The notes beneath the pieces were generated by a model. That model was not told the DNA's origin. It did no database searches and was given only the letters and a program-made list of their open reading frames with translations. A stretch of 64,000 bases of DNA. Source: Apricaphanius iberus (Eukaryota > Chordata > Actinopteri > Cyprinodontiformes > Aphaniidae). A program made the translations under genes and the position numbers. The stretch is from assembly GCA_028564705.1 (NCBI GenBank), contig JAPXFQ010001003.1:4717001-4781000 (forward strand), given 5' to 3'. This document shows positions 12,559-24,800 of this stretch, piece after piece. Each line of letters begins with the position of its first letter. Position 1 is the first letter of the stretch.

Positions 12559-13314
12559 CTAAAAAAACAGAGGCTGGAGGGGCTCCGCTTGCTCTGAGAG
12601 CAGAGGCTGAAGGAGGGAGGAGGTGGAATAAGCTGAAGCGGATGCCAACTTCGGGGCCGAACAGGCTGAAGCAGACGCCAACTTCGGCGACCCGGAATCT
12701 GCTCCTTCCAGTTGTTGGCGCCGTCTGCGGCGAGATGGTGGAGGAGCCTCTTGCCTTCGGCTGCGTGGCTGAGATGGTCGCTCCTGCCTGCGTGGACCGG
12801 TTCCGGGAGCGCAGTATGCGAGCCAAGAGGCGACGAGGAGATGGATCCCCTCTGGAGCAGAGGTAGTCGAACTTGTTCCCATGAAAAACCCCGAACAGCT
12901 CATCCTCGCTGACGTACAGAGGACCCAGTTCTGCGGTGGCAGAACACGCCGGTGTCGTAGCCGCAGCTGGGCGGTTAACAGGAGCCTTTGATGAAGCGGT
13001 CGGGAAAAGAGAGGAAACAGCCGGAGAGAGGATCGGTGGCGCGTGGAGCATGGAGACTGAGCCAACGTTGGTGGGAGCAGATCTCCTCCCCAAAAAGGAT
13101 AACTGTTCCTCGGCTGTCTGACTGAGGATGTCCGCTGCGTCCTCCAGCTCCAGCACGCCATGGGAAATAGGCTGGGGAAGAACCGAGGAAGAGTCTCCAC
13201 CATAAAGTCCTCAGCTGCGATCCGGCGAGCTGAGGCTTCCAAGCCGCAGATGTGATCCAGGCTAGACCAGAGGACTTGCAGGAGATCAGGGTCCGAGGCT
13301 TCTGCGGGGTCCAT
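12559..13314 (-). pseudogene. Gag-position reading frame of the LTR element, frameshifted
   Basis: The ATG at 13314-13312 lies 9 bases after the priming site. The first frame runs MDPAEASDPDLLQVLW...FFPSLF. Near 13160 the plausible sequence moves to another frame (LELEDAADILSQTAEEQ...), continuing with proline/alanine- and arginine-rich protein. No zinc knuckle (CCHC) or protease motif is visible. Position makes it gag-like; homology to known gag is not established. A frameshift and the absence of pol mean it is not functional. Confidence 0.5.
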
Positions 13315-13334
13315 CTTTTCGGGCTGGATCATTC

Positions 13335-13625
13335 TGTCACGATTATGTGCTGTAAGGAGGACGGAGGACCCAGGCGCAGAAGTAGAATCTCCGGTAAGGT
13401 TATCATTTATTATTGAGCAGCAACATAAGGCGAGACGATACACACAAATGTACAACGGGTACGACAATGATCCAGCGAGGACTGCAGCACTCGCTGGATC
13501 TTAAATAGAGGGAGACAAGGAGGAACAGGTGAAGACACTCCGGGAACATAGGTGCAAACAATGATTAGACAGACAGATGGGATGAGGAGAGTGAGTGGGT
13601 TGTGCAGCATGACAGATGCATGACA
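13335..13625 (-). repeat. 5' LTR of the minus-strand retroelement
   Basis: On the minus strand it begins TGTCATG (end at 13625, or TGTCATGC at 13614) and closes CGTGACA at 13335, giving TGTCA/TGACA terminal inverted repeats. Inside are a TATTTAA box (13507-13501) and, downstream, an AATAAA signal (13411-13406). This is a plausible U3-R-U5 order. Which of the two TGTCA motifs is the true edge is uncertain. Confidence 0.65.
13466..13507 (-). promoter_or_regulatory. LTR promoter: TATA box and self-primer sequence
   Basis: TATTTAA at 13507-13501 sits 31 bases before GCTGGATCATT (13476-13466). That 11-mer is the exact complement of AATGATCCAGC (13333-13323), one base downstream of the LTR. In Tf1-type elements the first bases of the RNA pair with such a site to prime reverse transcription. 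The segment also forms a perfect 11-bp-arm hairpin (GATCCAGCGAG/CTCGCTGGATC, 13469-13500). Confidence 0.6.
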
Positions 13626-15300
13626 CAACTGCCAACCAGAGATAAAGTAGTGACTGCCAAGTCTCCAGCTCCAATTTTGAGTTCATAAAATGAAACTATA
13701 CCTCATTCACATAATTTGTCCTATGAGGAGTAGAAAGTCAGGAAAACTGTTGTGTGCAGTACTATGAAGACCAAACAATTATCCTACCCACTGTGGCAAA
13801 GGTACTATATGGTCACCCCAGTGTTTCTGTAATTTTACACAGTTTTAAAAGACACTTGTAATTAATAATTTAATAAGTCTTGGCATTCAGATAGAATAAA
13901 TTGAACTTTTTTCTGATTACCACTAGTACTCTGAAGCCCATGGATGTCAGCACTCCCAGTTAACAAGTGTGCTAGCTTGACACTTTATGTTTGGGGACAA
14001 GCATAGATTCTGTATTACTTTTCTTTACACAGTCAGTCCTTGTTTTACTTATGAGCATTTTGGTATGCAGCTGTCAAAACATTCCAACAACACAATCTGT
14101 CAGATTATATAAACTCTAGAAAAGTGTGTGTTTTCTTACAAAAGATGTCCTGAGCAGATAGACACACCCTCTATACGCAGCTCTCTCCCTCATTTGGCTT
14201 AGACATTGAGAAAAGTAAATGTTGAGGTAATTACCTTTAAATATCTGTAAGGCATGTTGCCTCCTACCTAGTCGTAATATGTTTATTTAATAAAGAGATC
14301 AACAGACATTTTGGGTTATTTTTTTCCTTGTGAAGAAACGTTATGTTCTCAAAGAACATCTACGGTCACCTTGATAGTCAGGCTGCTAACTCATTGCTAT
14401 AGCTACCCTGCTGGGCGGACAAGGTGAGGACAGCATTGCATAACCATGGCAACAATTGAGTTTGGGTGAGAAAGGGCTGTCAGTGTTACAGATCGCTGAT
14501 GCCGTTTTATTGACACAGAATAAAAACATATAATCCGACTGTTAGGTCAGATGGTATTCTATAGTATTCAAGTTGTTGTTAAACAACTTAATGATTTTCC
14601 TTTTTTTAGGTCAGCCGTTTGAAAGTTGGGAAGAAGTCCTGCCCAACACACAGTTTCCTTTCAGTATTGGAATAAATCATTCCAAAACGTCTCATTTCAT
14701 TCCCAGTTAACACATGTCAGAAACATAAAATTCTAACCAACACAATGGTTTAAATAAATAAATAAAATTTAAAACTTACATTAAAAGAAAATGAGAGTTG
14801 AATCTGTGGCTCTGCAAAAACGAGTCCAAGGCTGTGTCTTTTCCTCAACTTAAGCACATCTGTCAACCTGTGACGATTGTAAACAGAAGTTACTTTTCCC
14901 GACCAGCTACATCTTAAACCGTAGGTCACAGCAAGATTTCAATCATACAAACTACCACATCAGGGTTGAATAGAAAATTAAACATTTTGGAAATTTTACA
15001 TTTGAATACATAAACGTTTAAACGCTCATTTGATCACTTTGTTCATGATTCAGTTGGAGGAGCAATAAAGAAACCTGACAGATATCAGCCACCACAACCT
15101 ACTTTATTCCTTCACATTTTCTTTTTTTTCTTTTTTTTTTATTACGTGTCCTGTCTAGCAGTTTGCCACTCAGAATTGGTGTCTGAGTACCAAGTACAAG
15201 CCCAACAGATTTACTTTCCCAAGCAGAGTATTACAGCTTTGCTGTAACACTCCACTTGATGTATGTGTATTAAAAAATCTTTATTAGTGATTACTGAGGG
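13626..15300. other. Unique AT-rich stretch
   Basis: No gene, no recognised repeat. Pyrimidine tract near 15118-15145. Confidence 0.4.
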
Positions 15301-16460
15301 TTCAATTTCCTGAAGTGATGGACACGAAACCGAGAAAAGAAGGAAGAAACGAAGAAGGTGAAGAAAAGAAACCGCACCAGCAGAGGCGCGAACTGACGAC
15401 ACAAGACAGGGAGGCAAACAAAGAACACAAGAAAACATCCCAGTCCTCCGCCTCTGCCGGATGGCAGAGAAGCGATAAATCAAAACAAACAAAAACAACG
15501 AACTGAAAAATTAAGAATTACACATTCACTACACACAAGCATGGATTAATAAACACAATACTAATGTTTCTGTTAAGCTCCTGGTAAAAGCTAACTAATG
15601 ACAATAACCTCAGCTCAAGATATGTCCGTCCACACCAATGTCCCCACACCTATGTGTGTGTGCGAGCATGCAGGTCTGAATAAGGTTTCCCCATGCAAGT
15701 GATTGATAGCTGGTGTCAAACCGTCAATCCGTCCTACAGGAATCGACACAGACATGTAGGAGGCAGGAGACGCATGCATCCAGAGTCCCACAGAGCGCAG
15801 GAGCCGCAGGCGGACCAGCGCAGGGCCGATCACCCACCAAGAGAGGAACAGATGGAAGCCCCAGGGAAACACCAAGCAGCCGCAATGCTGGGGCCCAGAG
15901 AAATCGCACTGACGAGCCCACGGGCTCCGCCGGAAACCGGCTACGCCAGGGCGGGCCCGGAACAGGACCCGGAGGCCACGGGGATCAGGGGCACCCTGAC
16001 CCCCAGCAGGGCCCCGACCAGGGACCCGCCGAGAGGGGTCCCCCGCCGCCGCCGCTGGGCAGGAGGCGCCTGCAGCCGATCGACGGACAACACACTCCGG
16101 CGCCACCCCGGACCAATACCCACCGCCAACAACCCGGCCCCCCCACACACCCACACACCAGGGAGCCACAGTAAAGCCACAGCGGATGTACGCCCTCCCC
16201 AGGCCGTGCCCAGCCAGCACCTGAACATCCAGATCTACCAGCTCCCGGGTCCAGATCCCGCCCCATGCAGAGCGCCATGATCTGGGGCCCAGCCAATACC
16301 GGACAGCCCCCCCCAGATGAACCGACCAGGCAGTAGAACTCATGGAACTGGCAGGAGTTTGGGCGCCGGGCACGGTCCCCACCGATCCACCGGACGGCAC
16401 CAACCTACTTACAACCCAGGCACCCCCATAAGAGGTGCCCCAGTCAATCCAAGGAGGATG
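15300..16460. other. GC- and proline-codon-rich island, unidentified, repeat-like
   Basis: From about 15640 to 16460 the sequence becomes strongly C/A- and G-rich, abruptly different from both sides. Overlapping frames on both strands (195 codons plus from 15693; 262 codons minus from 16403) reflect lack of TA-containing stops rather than demonstrable coding. I see no ATP-, zinc- or nucleic-acid-binding motif. I have an impression of a dispersed teleost repeat with this texture but cannot name it. The AT-rich flank 15300-15640 may belong to the same element. Confidence 0.4.
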
Positions 16461-16719
16461 TCAGCCCGAAACTTCACATTTTCTTTGACATTGTGTTTTT
16501 TATTTATTTTGTTATCTCCAATGTTAGAGGGTGGAGACTCACTCTGCTGGACACAATAACTAGGCTTCCTTAAAAGATGAATGTACGATTATTAAATTAG
16601 GTAAATACCATTCTAATGTAAAATATTACACATTATGGGCACATAAAAGATGGTGTTGTTGATTGATGCTATCTGTTGTTGTGGTTTGTTTAAAATAATC
16701 TGCTCTAGCAGATGTATTT

Positions 16720-17101
16720 AGGTATTGTGACCTATGATGATATATTTCCTCTCTTTTAAAAATAAAAGAATCATTGTATAAGCACTTTCAAAGCGTAGCG
16801 TTCTGGCTGTTGTGTACAGGTGAAGCCAAGATGTGTGGTTGCTCAGGTTGCTGAGGCTGCGTGGGTGGTGACACCAATAGAGTAGGGTTGCGATAATGTA
16901 AAATAAACTCCCTGGGACGTCGCAGGCTTGAGGAAGTACAAAACAGCTAATTTTGTGACCCATTTCTTCACTCCGGCAGTTTATAAAACATTGACTTAGT
17001 TGTTGGAACATACACTTAAGGGGTCGAGAGGCACCCCAGGTACCCAAATATACATACCAAAGCAATGAAAAAGTGGGTTTTGCATGATATGCCCCCTTTA
17101 A
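16720..17101. repeat. Probable dispersed MITE-like repeat
   Basis: The right end (AAAGTGGGTTTTGCATGATATGCCCCCTTTAAG) resembles the end of a repeat I recognise from teleost genomes. The internal GGGTCGAGAGGCACCCCAGG and GTGACCCATTTCTTC strings fit the same unit. No clear TIR at the left end. Confidence 0.4.
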
Positions 17102-20030
17102 GCATAAAGCTGCTTAACTATTTGGGAAAGGATAAAAACTACACTTAGAGGTTTTGATTAAGGAGGATTTCAGTTAACAGAAGTGATATATCCCTCGTAG
17201 ATGCTACCAAGGGGAGGCTTTAATGTTTTGCTCAATATGGTGGGGTTTATGATGTACCAGAGCAGTTAGCCTATTGTCAGCCATAGAACATCCTCAAACT
17301 ACATACTTGTGCATCCCAACATAAACACACACAAATGAGTCATGCAAACAAAGATGCACTTCAGCAGTGATGAAAAAGAATAGAGATGTTAAAAAAAGGC
17401 CTTGACAGAAGAAGTATACTTTATACGCATAGATATAGTGTGATTATATTGTAGAACAACACTTATGGGCTATTTTATCTTCATTTATTATCTTTTCTTT
17501 ACTCAAACAACAATGTATAGAAAATATATATATAGGAAAAAAAGAGGAGGAAAAAGCAAAGACATCCCAAGCTTCCAAAAAAAAAAAAAAAAATGAGATT
17601 AGACTTTAATATATTTATAAAATATTTTATATATAATCATTTTCCATGGCTTTACCCCAAATAGGAGGCAATGGACAGCTGACAAGTCGTCCTCTCTCAG
17701 AGCTCCTTCTGATGTCCTGAGTGAAAGATGGGGCTGGCTTTGGCAGGAGACGCTGCTAAGGTCCGACAGATTCTCTTTCAGAGCAGCCAAAGACAAATAC
17801 AGCATGTCTGTCTGCTCTATCACTCCAGCCGAAAGCTGCCAACATTAGTCAAGCACCTCCTGCTCAGTGCTTTCTCCCATAACTTACTGTGCGGGATAGT
17901 TTCTGATCATGGCTGGCAATCAAATTCTACAGCCTCTTGTCTCACTGATAACAGACGAAAAATGTCAGTCAGTCAGAGAGAGCATGGACGGATCCCATCA
18001 GAGCTCTGTCAGCACAAGATAAAAGGCTTGTTTGTGGCTGTTAGTTGAAACATAGTCGTAATGGACTAGATTTTCCTGTTAGCTGAGGATGTTCTTATGG
18101 CCTTATAAGCACAGATGACTGGGAAAACATCAACTTCCCAAATTTGGTAGATTTGACGGAATTTTGGGCAAAAGGAATAGATCATGTGGGTTTCTAAACT
18201 TTAGGTGGCTCCACTGCAAAGGAAGAAGACAAAAAAAAACTTTGCACCCAAATCTGCACACTTCCCCTTCGAGGCAGAAAATATCTCAGCAAAATTGTTT
18301 TGTTTTATTTAGTTTTTTCATTTATGTTTACAACCAGCATGCTCTTTTGGCTGTACCACTTAGGTTTACCAGCAGGAATGTTAAAAAAAGATAGAATAAA
18401 AAAAATGCAATTTACAATTTAAAAAACACATGCCTCTATTGGTATGAGGATGATTCCATTTGATTTTTCAGATGTCTCAAGGAATATTTGCTTTTGGTTT
18501 AAGACAGTAAAATGGGAACATCTTACGTTAACAATTTAGGTTGGGGAGGAAAAAGCAAATTGACTTGTGACCAGCTGATATGTAAACTTAGTTCACAACA
18601 AATTATGACATCAGTGCAGGCATGTGCCAGCAAGAGGTTTTACTGATATAATAATCCTGGTTAAAAACATGGAATTTGTATCTGAAATGTATAACCAGAA
18701 GGTATTATAATCTATTTGCTTTTTGTTTTTAAATACAAAAGTTTTAATTGTACCGCTGCTGGTCAATAAATTGAACAATGATAACTTAGAATTGTAATAA
18801 TGTTACCTATAATATTCATACACTACTATATTGAGTTTGATATGGAGCCAATCTAAACTAAAGATACACTAAACCTTATAGTTTTTTTTCTTATGTTTGT
18901 TGTGCAGAATGATACATATCTGCTAACCCGCTGTATATCAGCCTGTCAGCTGTTTAACAGACATGCAGCTTAGCTTGCCAACTATCGCTTTGAGGCAGTG
19001 TCACCTTCTTAAAAATGATTGGTGGATAGTTTTTTTTTTCATTCCACACCATAAATGTCCTTGTTTTTTGCTACTCGAAATATTTCCAAATAGCTACATT
19101 TCATACAGTGTGTGGTTGAAGACACAATCCCCAGTGAGAAACATAGAATTCCAGTGGTATTTTAATGATACACAGGAAGAAAAAAAATGCAAAGGGAATG
19201 ATGGAGGGAGGAATAGCAAGAAACAAACTGGCAAGCCACAGAAGGGAAACAACAGAGCTCCACAATCAGCCAGAGAAACCAAACCAGGAGAATTAATTTT
19301 GGAAAGGGTTGTGGTGGTGGAATAGAAACAGGTTGAGGGAGGGGCAGCACAGAGTTAATCTTCACTCTGTACAGCTGCAACTCTAGTTGTTACCGCATTC
19401 ACTCTTGCATCTCTTTAAAAATTCTAAATGGTGTTATTTTTGTCATTTTTAAAAGCACAACTTTTGTGAAAACTTGGTAAACCTCAATAGTGGTCCTGCC
19501 AGAAGCTTTTTATGCTTTTACTTTTTGGGTTATTACAATTCTCACCAGCAACCCTTATTATTACCTTTTGAATAAATTAAATAAAATTGCTGGTATAATA
19601 TGATACAATCAACCAAATTATGCCTACTTTTGTTTGTGTGTGTTTAGTTAAAGAGAATCAAGGTTATTTGTATTTAATATCTTAAAGATGTTAAATACAA
19701 ACTTAGAAGAAGCAAAAAAAGGATGCTTCTACAAAAGGAGTTGTCTAGGCTGCATGTATAGGCATATCAGCCGTTCATTAAAACTGCCGCGTAAGCAGAC
19801 AACATTCGAAGTTCTGCAGCCTTGAAACAAGTTGCAGAGCTTTTCTTCAGCCGACATTTCTAGCTAAATGGATTCCACAAAAGCTGCTTCTTCTTTCTTT
19901 AGTTTTTTACCTTTATCAGTTATTAAGCACATATTAGACTTGTACATGTCTGCAGCTGGTTGAAAGACTTTTTATATCAAAGTATGGCCTCAAACAAAAC
20001 CGGAAACATCTAAAACCCACCAGTAAGCAA
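17102..20030. other. Unique AT-rich stretch
   Basis: Contains an A17 run at about 17577-17593 and short unsupported frames. The 120-codon plus frame at 18963-19325 has no recognisable domain. Confidence 0.4.
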
Positions 20031-20034
20031 GTAA

Positions 20035-20110
20035 AACTTGATGTATATAGCACCTTTCAAGAAATAATAACAAAGTGCATTACAGCAAACCATATCACAA
20101 CAATCACATA
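20035..20110 (-). repeat. LINE/SINE 3'-tail fragment
   Basis: GATGTATATAGCACCTTTCA followed by ACAAAGTGCATTACA is the reverse complement of the AAGTGCTTTATAAATA-type tail shared by fish L2-group LINEs and partner SINEs. Only the tail remains. Confidence 0.5.
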
Positions 20111-21012
20111 ACATATAAAATCAGAAAGCTAGAAAAACTAGGTGAAAGCAATTTTAAAAACCTTATGTGTGTCTGTATTTTCTTATAACTAAAATAAGAT
20201 CATGTTCAATAAATGATCCATAAAATATCTAGTAAAATCATTTTTGCACAGAAATTACAGCTTAATGAAAAGTATTTTTTGAAACCGGCTTTAGGATTGT
20301 TATTTTCAAAAGGTATGTTTAATCTGACAAATAGGTCTCACTGGAACATCTGCACTAATTAATCAAATATGACTGTTCACTCAAACTCTTTTTAATGTGA
20401 GTTTTACCACCAAATCCATCGGCTCAATGACCAGAACATAGATCACAGTAAAACAGAGACAGAAACTTTTGAAACCTTGTTCTGGCTTGGAAAAACATAG
20501 GCTGCAAAAAGGCAAGTTTACTTTCCTCTCTTAAACCTGTGACATAATGACAACATAAAACAGCTTAAGAGCTGTTTTACGTTGTTCTGATTTATTTTTA
20601 AACCCTGCAGGATCTGTTTTAACATAATAAAACCCAACAACCCGGCATCATCAACAGAAGCAATTATTCTAGACACTGGGGTAATGTCTTAGCAGCTGAG
20701 ATAAAACTGTCAAAACATGTCTTCTTTGAGTGGTTATAACAAGAGTTTTATTGTTTGTGGGTGTACGCATAAATAGACAGCCAAACTGCCAAAAGTTTCA
20801 GTTAACAGAGTGTCATACTTTCTAGCAGTATTTTGTGAGACCATCATAAAGGGAGTATTTAGCAATTTCATTAGTAAAACTGTAAACGTCACAACAGATA
20901 TTTCTTTGATGTTTAGGAATGAACCACATGTTTGATTTATGGTTCTGAAAAAGGAAAAAAAAATAATTTCTGACCCAGCTTTTAATCTTCCATAGACATC
21001 TAACACTAGTCC
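20111..21012. other. Unique AT-rich stretch
   Basis: Nothing recognised. Confidence 0.35.
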
Positions 21013-21015
21013 ATA

Positions 21016-21865
21016 CAATGTCTTGCAGAAGTATTAATACATTTGAATCATGTTAATGTTTTAAAATAGAACTAACAGCAGAAAAAACTTAAAATAAACT
21101 GTTCTGTGAGGGTTGTTAGAGAACATTAATTAACAAACAGCATCAGGAAGTCAACAGAACACAACAAACATTTCAGAGTTAAAGTTGGGAAGAATTTTTA
21201 AGAAGGGTTAGGTTATAAATCCCACAGAGCAGTTCATTCTATGATCTAAAAATGCAAAGAGTGTGACACAGTTGCAAGTCTACCATGATATAACCATCCA
21301 TCTACACTGACATGCTATAAATGCAGAGCATTAACTAGAGGAAACATGCGGGTCATGCTTACTCTCGAGAAGTTACAGATATCCATAGCTCAGGTGAGAG
21401 AATCTGTTGACAGTTTGTTGTGCACTGCACAAATCTGGTCTTTATAGAAAGTGTCATGTTGAAAGCCATGTATAAAAAAAAAATGTCAGATGAAGTCCTG
21501 TTTGCAGTTTGCCACAAGGCATGTAGGAGACATAGCAAACAAGTGAAAGAAGATGCGTTGTTCAGATAAAACCTAAATTGAACTTTGTAGTTTGTACGAG
21601 CAGTAAAAAGTTATGTTTGAAGGAAAAATAACACTACATATCACCCTCTGCAAACAATTCCCAATGTGACATGGTGGTTGCAGCATTATGCTGTGGGGCA
21701 GCATGCAGCACACAAAAGCTGGCCAAATTGTTTTAGACTTTGTAAACTAAGGTTTACTTTCCTTTTGCTTCATAATCATGTTGAGATCATATGGAAAAAA
21801 TTTCACAACAGGTTTTGGTTGAAACATAAGGTCAAGGGAAATAACAGATTTTGCAAGGCAAGAGA
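21016..21865 (+). mobile_element. Degenerate Tc1-like transposon
   Basis: The left end CAATGTCTTGCAGAAGTATT and the right end TTTTGCAAGGCAAG are decayed inverted repeats of the family whose ends read CAGTGCCTTGCAAAAGTATT. Between them is a recognisable but broken transposase: TCTAAAAATGCAAAGAGTGT (21246), GAAGTTACAGATATCCATAG (helix-turn-helix region, about 21371) and GACATGGTGGTTGCAGCATT (21667, the KHGGGS block). After that the C-terminal third, with the second Asp and the Glu, is deleted. TA precedes the left end (21014-21015). Long extinct. Confidence 0.75.
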
Positions 21866-24800
21866 AATCTCAAAAATTTAAATACATAAATACAAATTCA
21901 AAAAATCTCAATTTATATCATTAGTTAATTTATTTCAGTAACTCAAGTTACTCAGTAAAATACATTGTAGATATTAATTACACACATACCAATCCTGAAT
22001 TATGATTAATTTCTGATAATAGCTACTTCAAACGTGACATTTAATATTAGAATGTTACATTAGAACAAAATAAATAAATAAATAAATAAATAAAACATAC
22101 ACATGGGCTTAATGAGAAGCATATTTAATATCTATTTAAAGCTTGGCATTTCCAAATGGTGCTTTTAAGATATATTCTGAATATGATTGCATATCAGTAG
22201 TACTTCTCTTCTACAATATTTAATTTTCCTTTGACATAAACTATAGCTGCAATTAATGAAATCATGACTAAATGTCAGGTGACCAGAAACAGTATTGCAC
22301 TTTTTTATCATTGTCATTAGCCATTCCTTGGTGTACTAAGCCTAATTAGGAGAATGACCTTTTATTTTACAGCACAATATTTTATATTGCACTGGGTAAA
22401 TACTTATAGGTATACATTTAATATAAAATGTTATTGATTTTACAGAAAAAACGCTTCTTGCCTTTATATAACTTTTATTATACCCAAGTCCTAGATTTAG
22501 ATTAAATTGTTCCTCTATCTGTGAGTAAAAATGCACAAAAAAAGGAAAAAAAACTAAATGTCACAGTTAAAACATTTAGAAAAAAACTATTTAAAAAAAA
22601 GCACAGCAGCAGCTGTTAAAACAAAGCCAGACGAATTGACAGATTTCCATGCGTTTCACTTTTTATTTCCCTTGTTTAATGTGTAACTTTTTACATTGTC
22701 TACCGAGACCTCTAAATCTTTATTTATTCCTTTTCCTAGATCCATCAGCGATGCTTGCTCAGTTCCATAAGGAGGACATGCATGTGTGCAGAGTGTCAGG
22801 AGGGTCTCACGTCTGCAGTGATGTGTGTGGTTCTTTTTTTTTTCTTAACAATGTGGTTAGCAAGAAAATGAATCACATCATAAAGATAATTTTTTATGTT
22901 TTTCTCATGAATATGAATGTGCATGGGGGTGAGAAGCAGACAACCTTCTGCATGTTTTTTAATGTGCTCTGCGAGTTTCCTAAAGGGAAGACTGAGCTAG
23001 CAAATACTTCTTATTGAAAAGGAAAACCAATCAATTTTAGCTAAATAACATTGTTTCTTGAATATCTTACCTGATTACCTTTTCATGCATAGGACAGTGT
23101 GCCTTACACAAATGTTAATACAATTTCTGCATTACAAATGTCAGGTTATATTACTATATGTTATTTTATTTACTAGCACACATTTTTTTGCAATAACAGC
23201 TGCAAGTATTTTAGGTTATATTGCCATGTACATTGCTCTGTCCATCATCCCATTAACCCTTACCTGCTCCCCTATCCGTGTTAAAATAAGCATTCCCAAC
23301 ATGTCTAGGAACTAAAAAGCTTAATTTATGTTTTATGCTAATTTGGTAGAACCTTGTGTTTTTGCAACTTTTGTGCACATTCTTTTAATTATCTGATTAA
23401 TAACATTTGTATTCTGTCACTTTTGTTGTAAGCAAATTATATTTTTTCCATAATAATAGCTTAAATGCTTAAAACAATGTTGTAGACAGGTGGGTCTCAC
23501 CTTAAACAAGTGTTTGTCTGTTTCCTAGAATTAATCATGTTTAACAAGGACTCCTCAGTTACATTTCGATACGCAAGCAAACAGATTACAACTGTTAATG
23601 CAGTCAACATAAAGAACATTGATAGTTCATAAACTCAAATTTAAACCAAAATAATTTAAAACCATAACACATTTTGGAACTATTTGTTTATTCATGCTTG
23701 GAAAAATAAATTTTAAGAAGCAAAACTTTCTCCAGAAGTCTAAGCACACTTGAACACACTTCTCTGAGATTCTGTTTCAGCAACACATGCTGAGATTCCA
23801 GGCAGGGAGGCAACCTGCAAACCAACGCAAAAACCGGTGGGAGTCAGCGAATTAGGTTTACTTCAAACAAATATAAGCAATCAAGTGTAGATTTTCCAGA
23901 AACTGAGCATTCATTCAGAAGCCAGTGATTTAACCATAAAAGTGTGAGCACCATTTTGTCTTTGCTGCTCATCTGTCTCAGGTGCTGAAAACCCTGTGCT
24001 ATGAATAAGGCACAATGAGCATGTGGTGTTTCTAGTCTGTCTCAGTTTTTCCATTTGTCATTATTTCTGCTGTAAAGCCCCTAACCTTTACCTCTGCAAG
24101 AAAGAAAAAACAAACAACAGACCACTCATTCCCTCTTTTGTTTAAATATAGCCCCCACACTGAGCATAAATATTTGAGAGACCAAAACTGGAATTCACAA
24201 ATGACCATATAAACACCACAGGATTACTTGAAGTCATTGGAGAGAACAGCTTTTCACAAGCTTCATATTCAGCAAGTTTTAAATCATTTACAAACTGTAT
24301 TTCCGTCCTTTAAGGTCAGTGAGAATAACAATGGAAGATGATTGCATTTGACAGTAAGAAGCCCATTTGAGTAGACTTCAGCTGGGGGTGGTCGGCAGTC
24401 TGCTTGACTGTGACACACAGCAGCCTTAAAATTCTGTCGTTTTATGGAGAGGCTTTAGGATTAGAAAGAAAGGTAAATTTACAGATGATAGTGGCATTAG
24501 CCACACTTCCAGCCCTCACTCCGTTGATCACCAACGAGTAATGTCTTCTAAAAATGTCAATGGCTGAAAACTTTGAAAAAATGCCACATATTTTTCACTT
24601 TTCTTTTCTCTAAATGGTTCCTGGCAGCTGCGCCTCCAAATCTTTTGCCTACTTTAACTGTCACGTAATAGCTGCAGTGATGTACTGCAATGCCTGCCCT
24701 ACATTCACGCATAGTCTATTGTTGAGCTCTCACAACCAGGGCTCTTTAATATGCCACTCAGACTAGTGTAAAAATATGTTGGGTCCCTTTTATAAGCACC

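Larger units (their letters stand above)
12070..13625 (-). mobile_element. Truncated LTR retroelement, Tf1/sushi-like self-primed type
   Basis: On the minus strand the order is: an LTR of about 290 bp (13625-13335) with TG...CA-type ends, a putative self-priming site directly after it, an ATG at 13314 opening a frame that starts MDPAEAS, then a GC-rich region ending in a 72/73-bp tandem array. No reverse transcriptase, integrase or 3' LTR is visible before the GC-rich segment ends near 12070, so the copy is truncated or non-autonomous. GC content differs sharply from the AT-rich flanks. The Ty3/Tf1-sushi assignment is inferred from the priming arrangement and the MDPA-type start, not from a pol gene. 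Confidence 0.65.

Noticed and set aside
11949..12866. 305-codon plus-strand frame
   Set aside because: It arises from the GC-rich, stop-poor minisatellite and crosses from unique AT-rich DNA into the retroelement. The element's own signals (LTR, TATA, ATG) are on the minus strand.
15615..16403. 262-codon minus and 195-codon plus frames in the GC-rich island
   Set aside because: Both are open because the region lacks A/T-rich stops. No motif, start context or splice evidence supports either.
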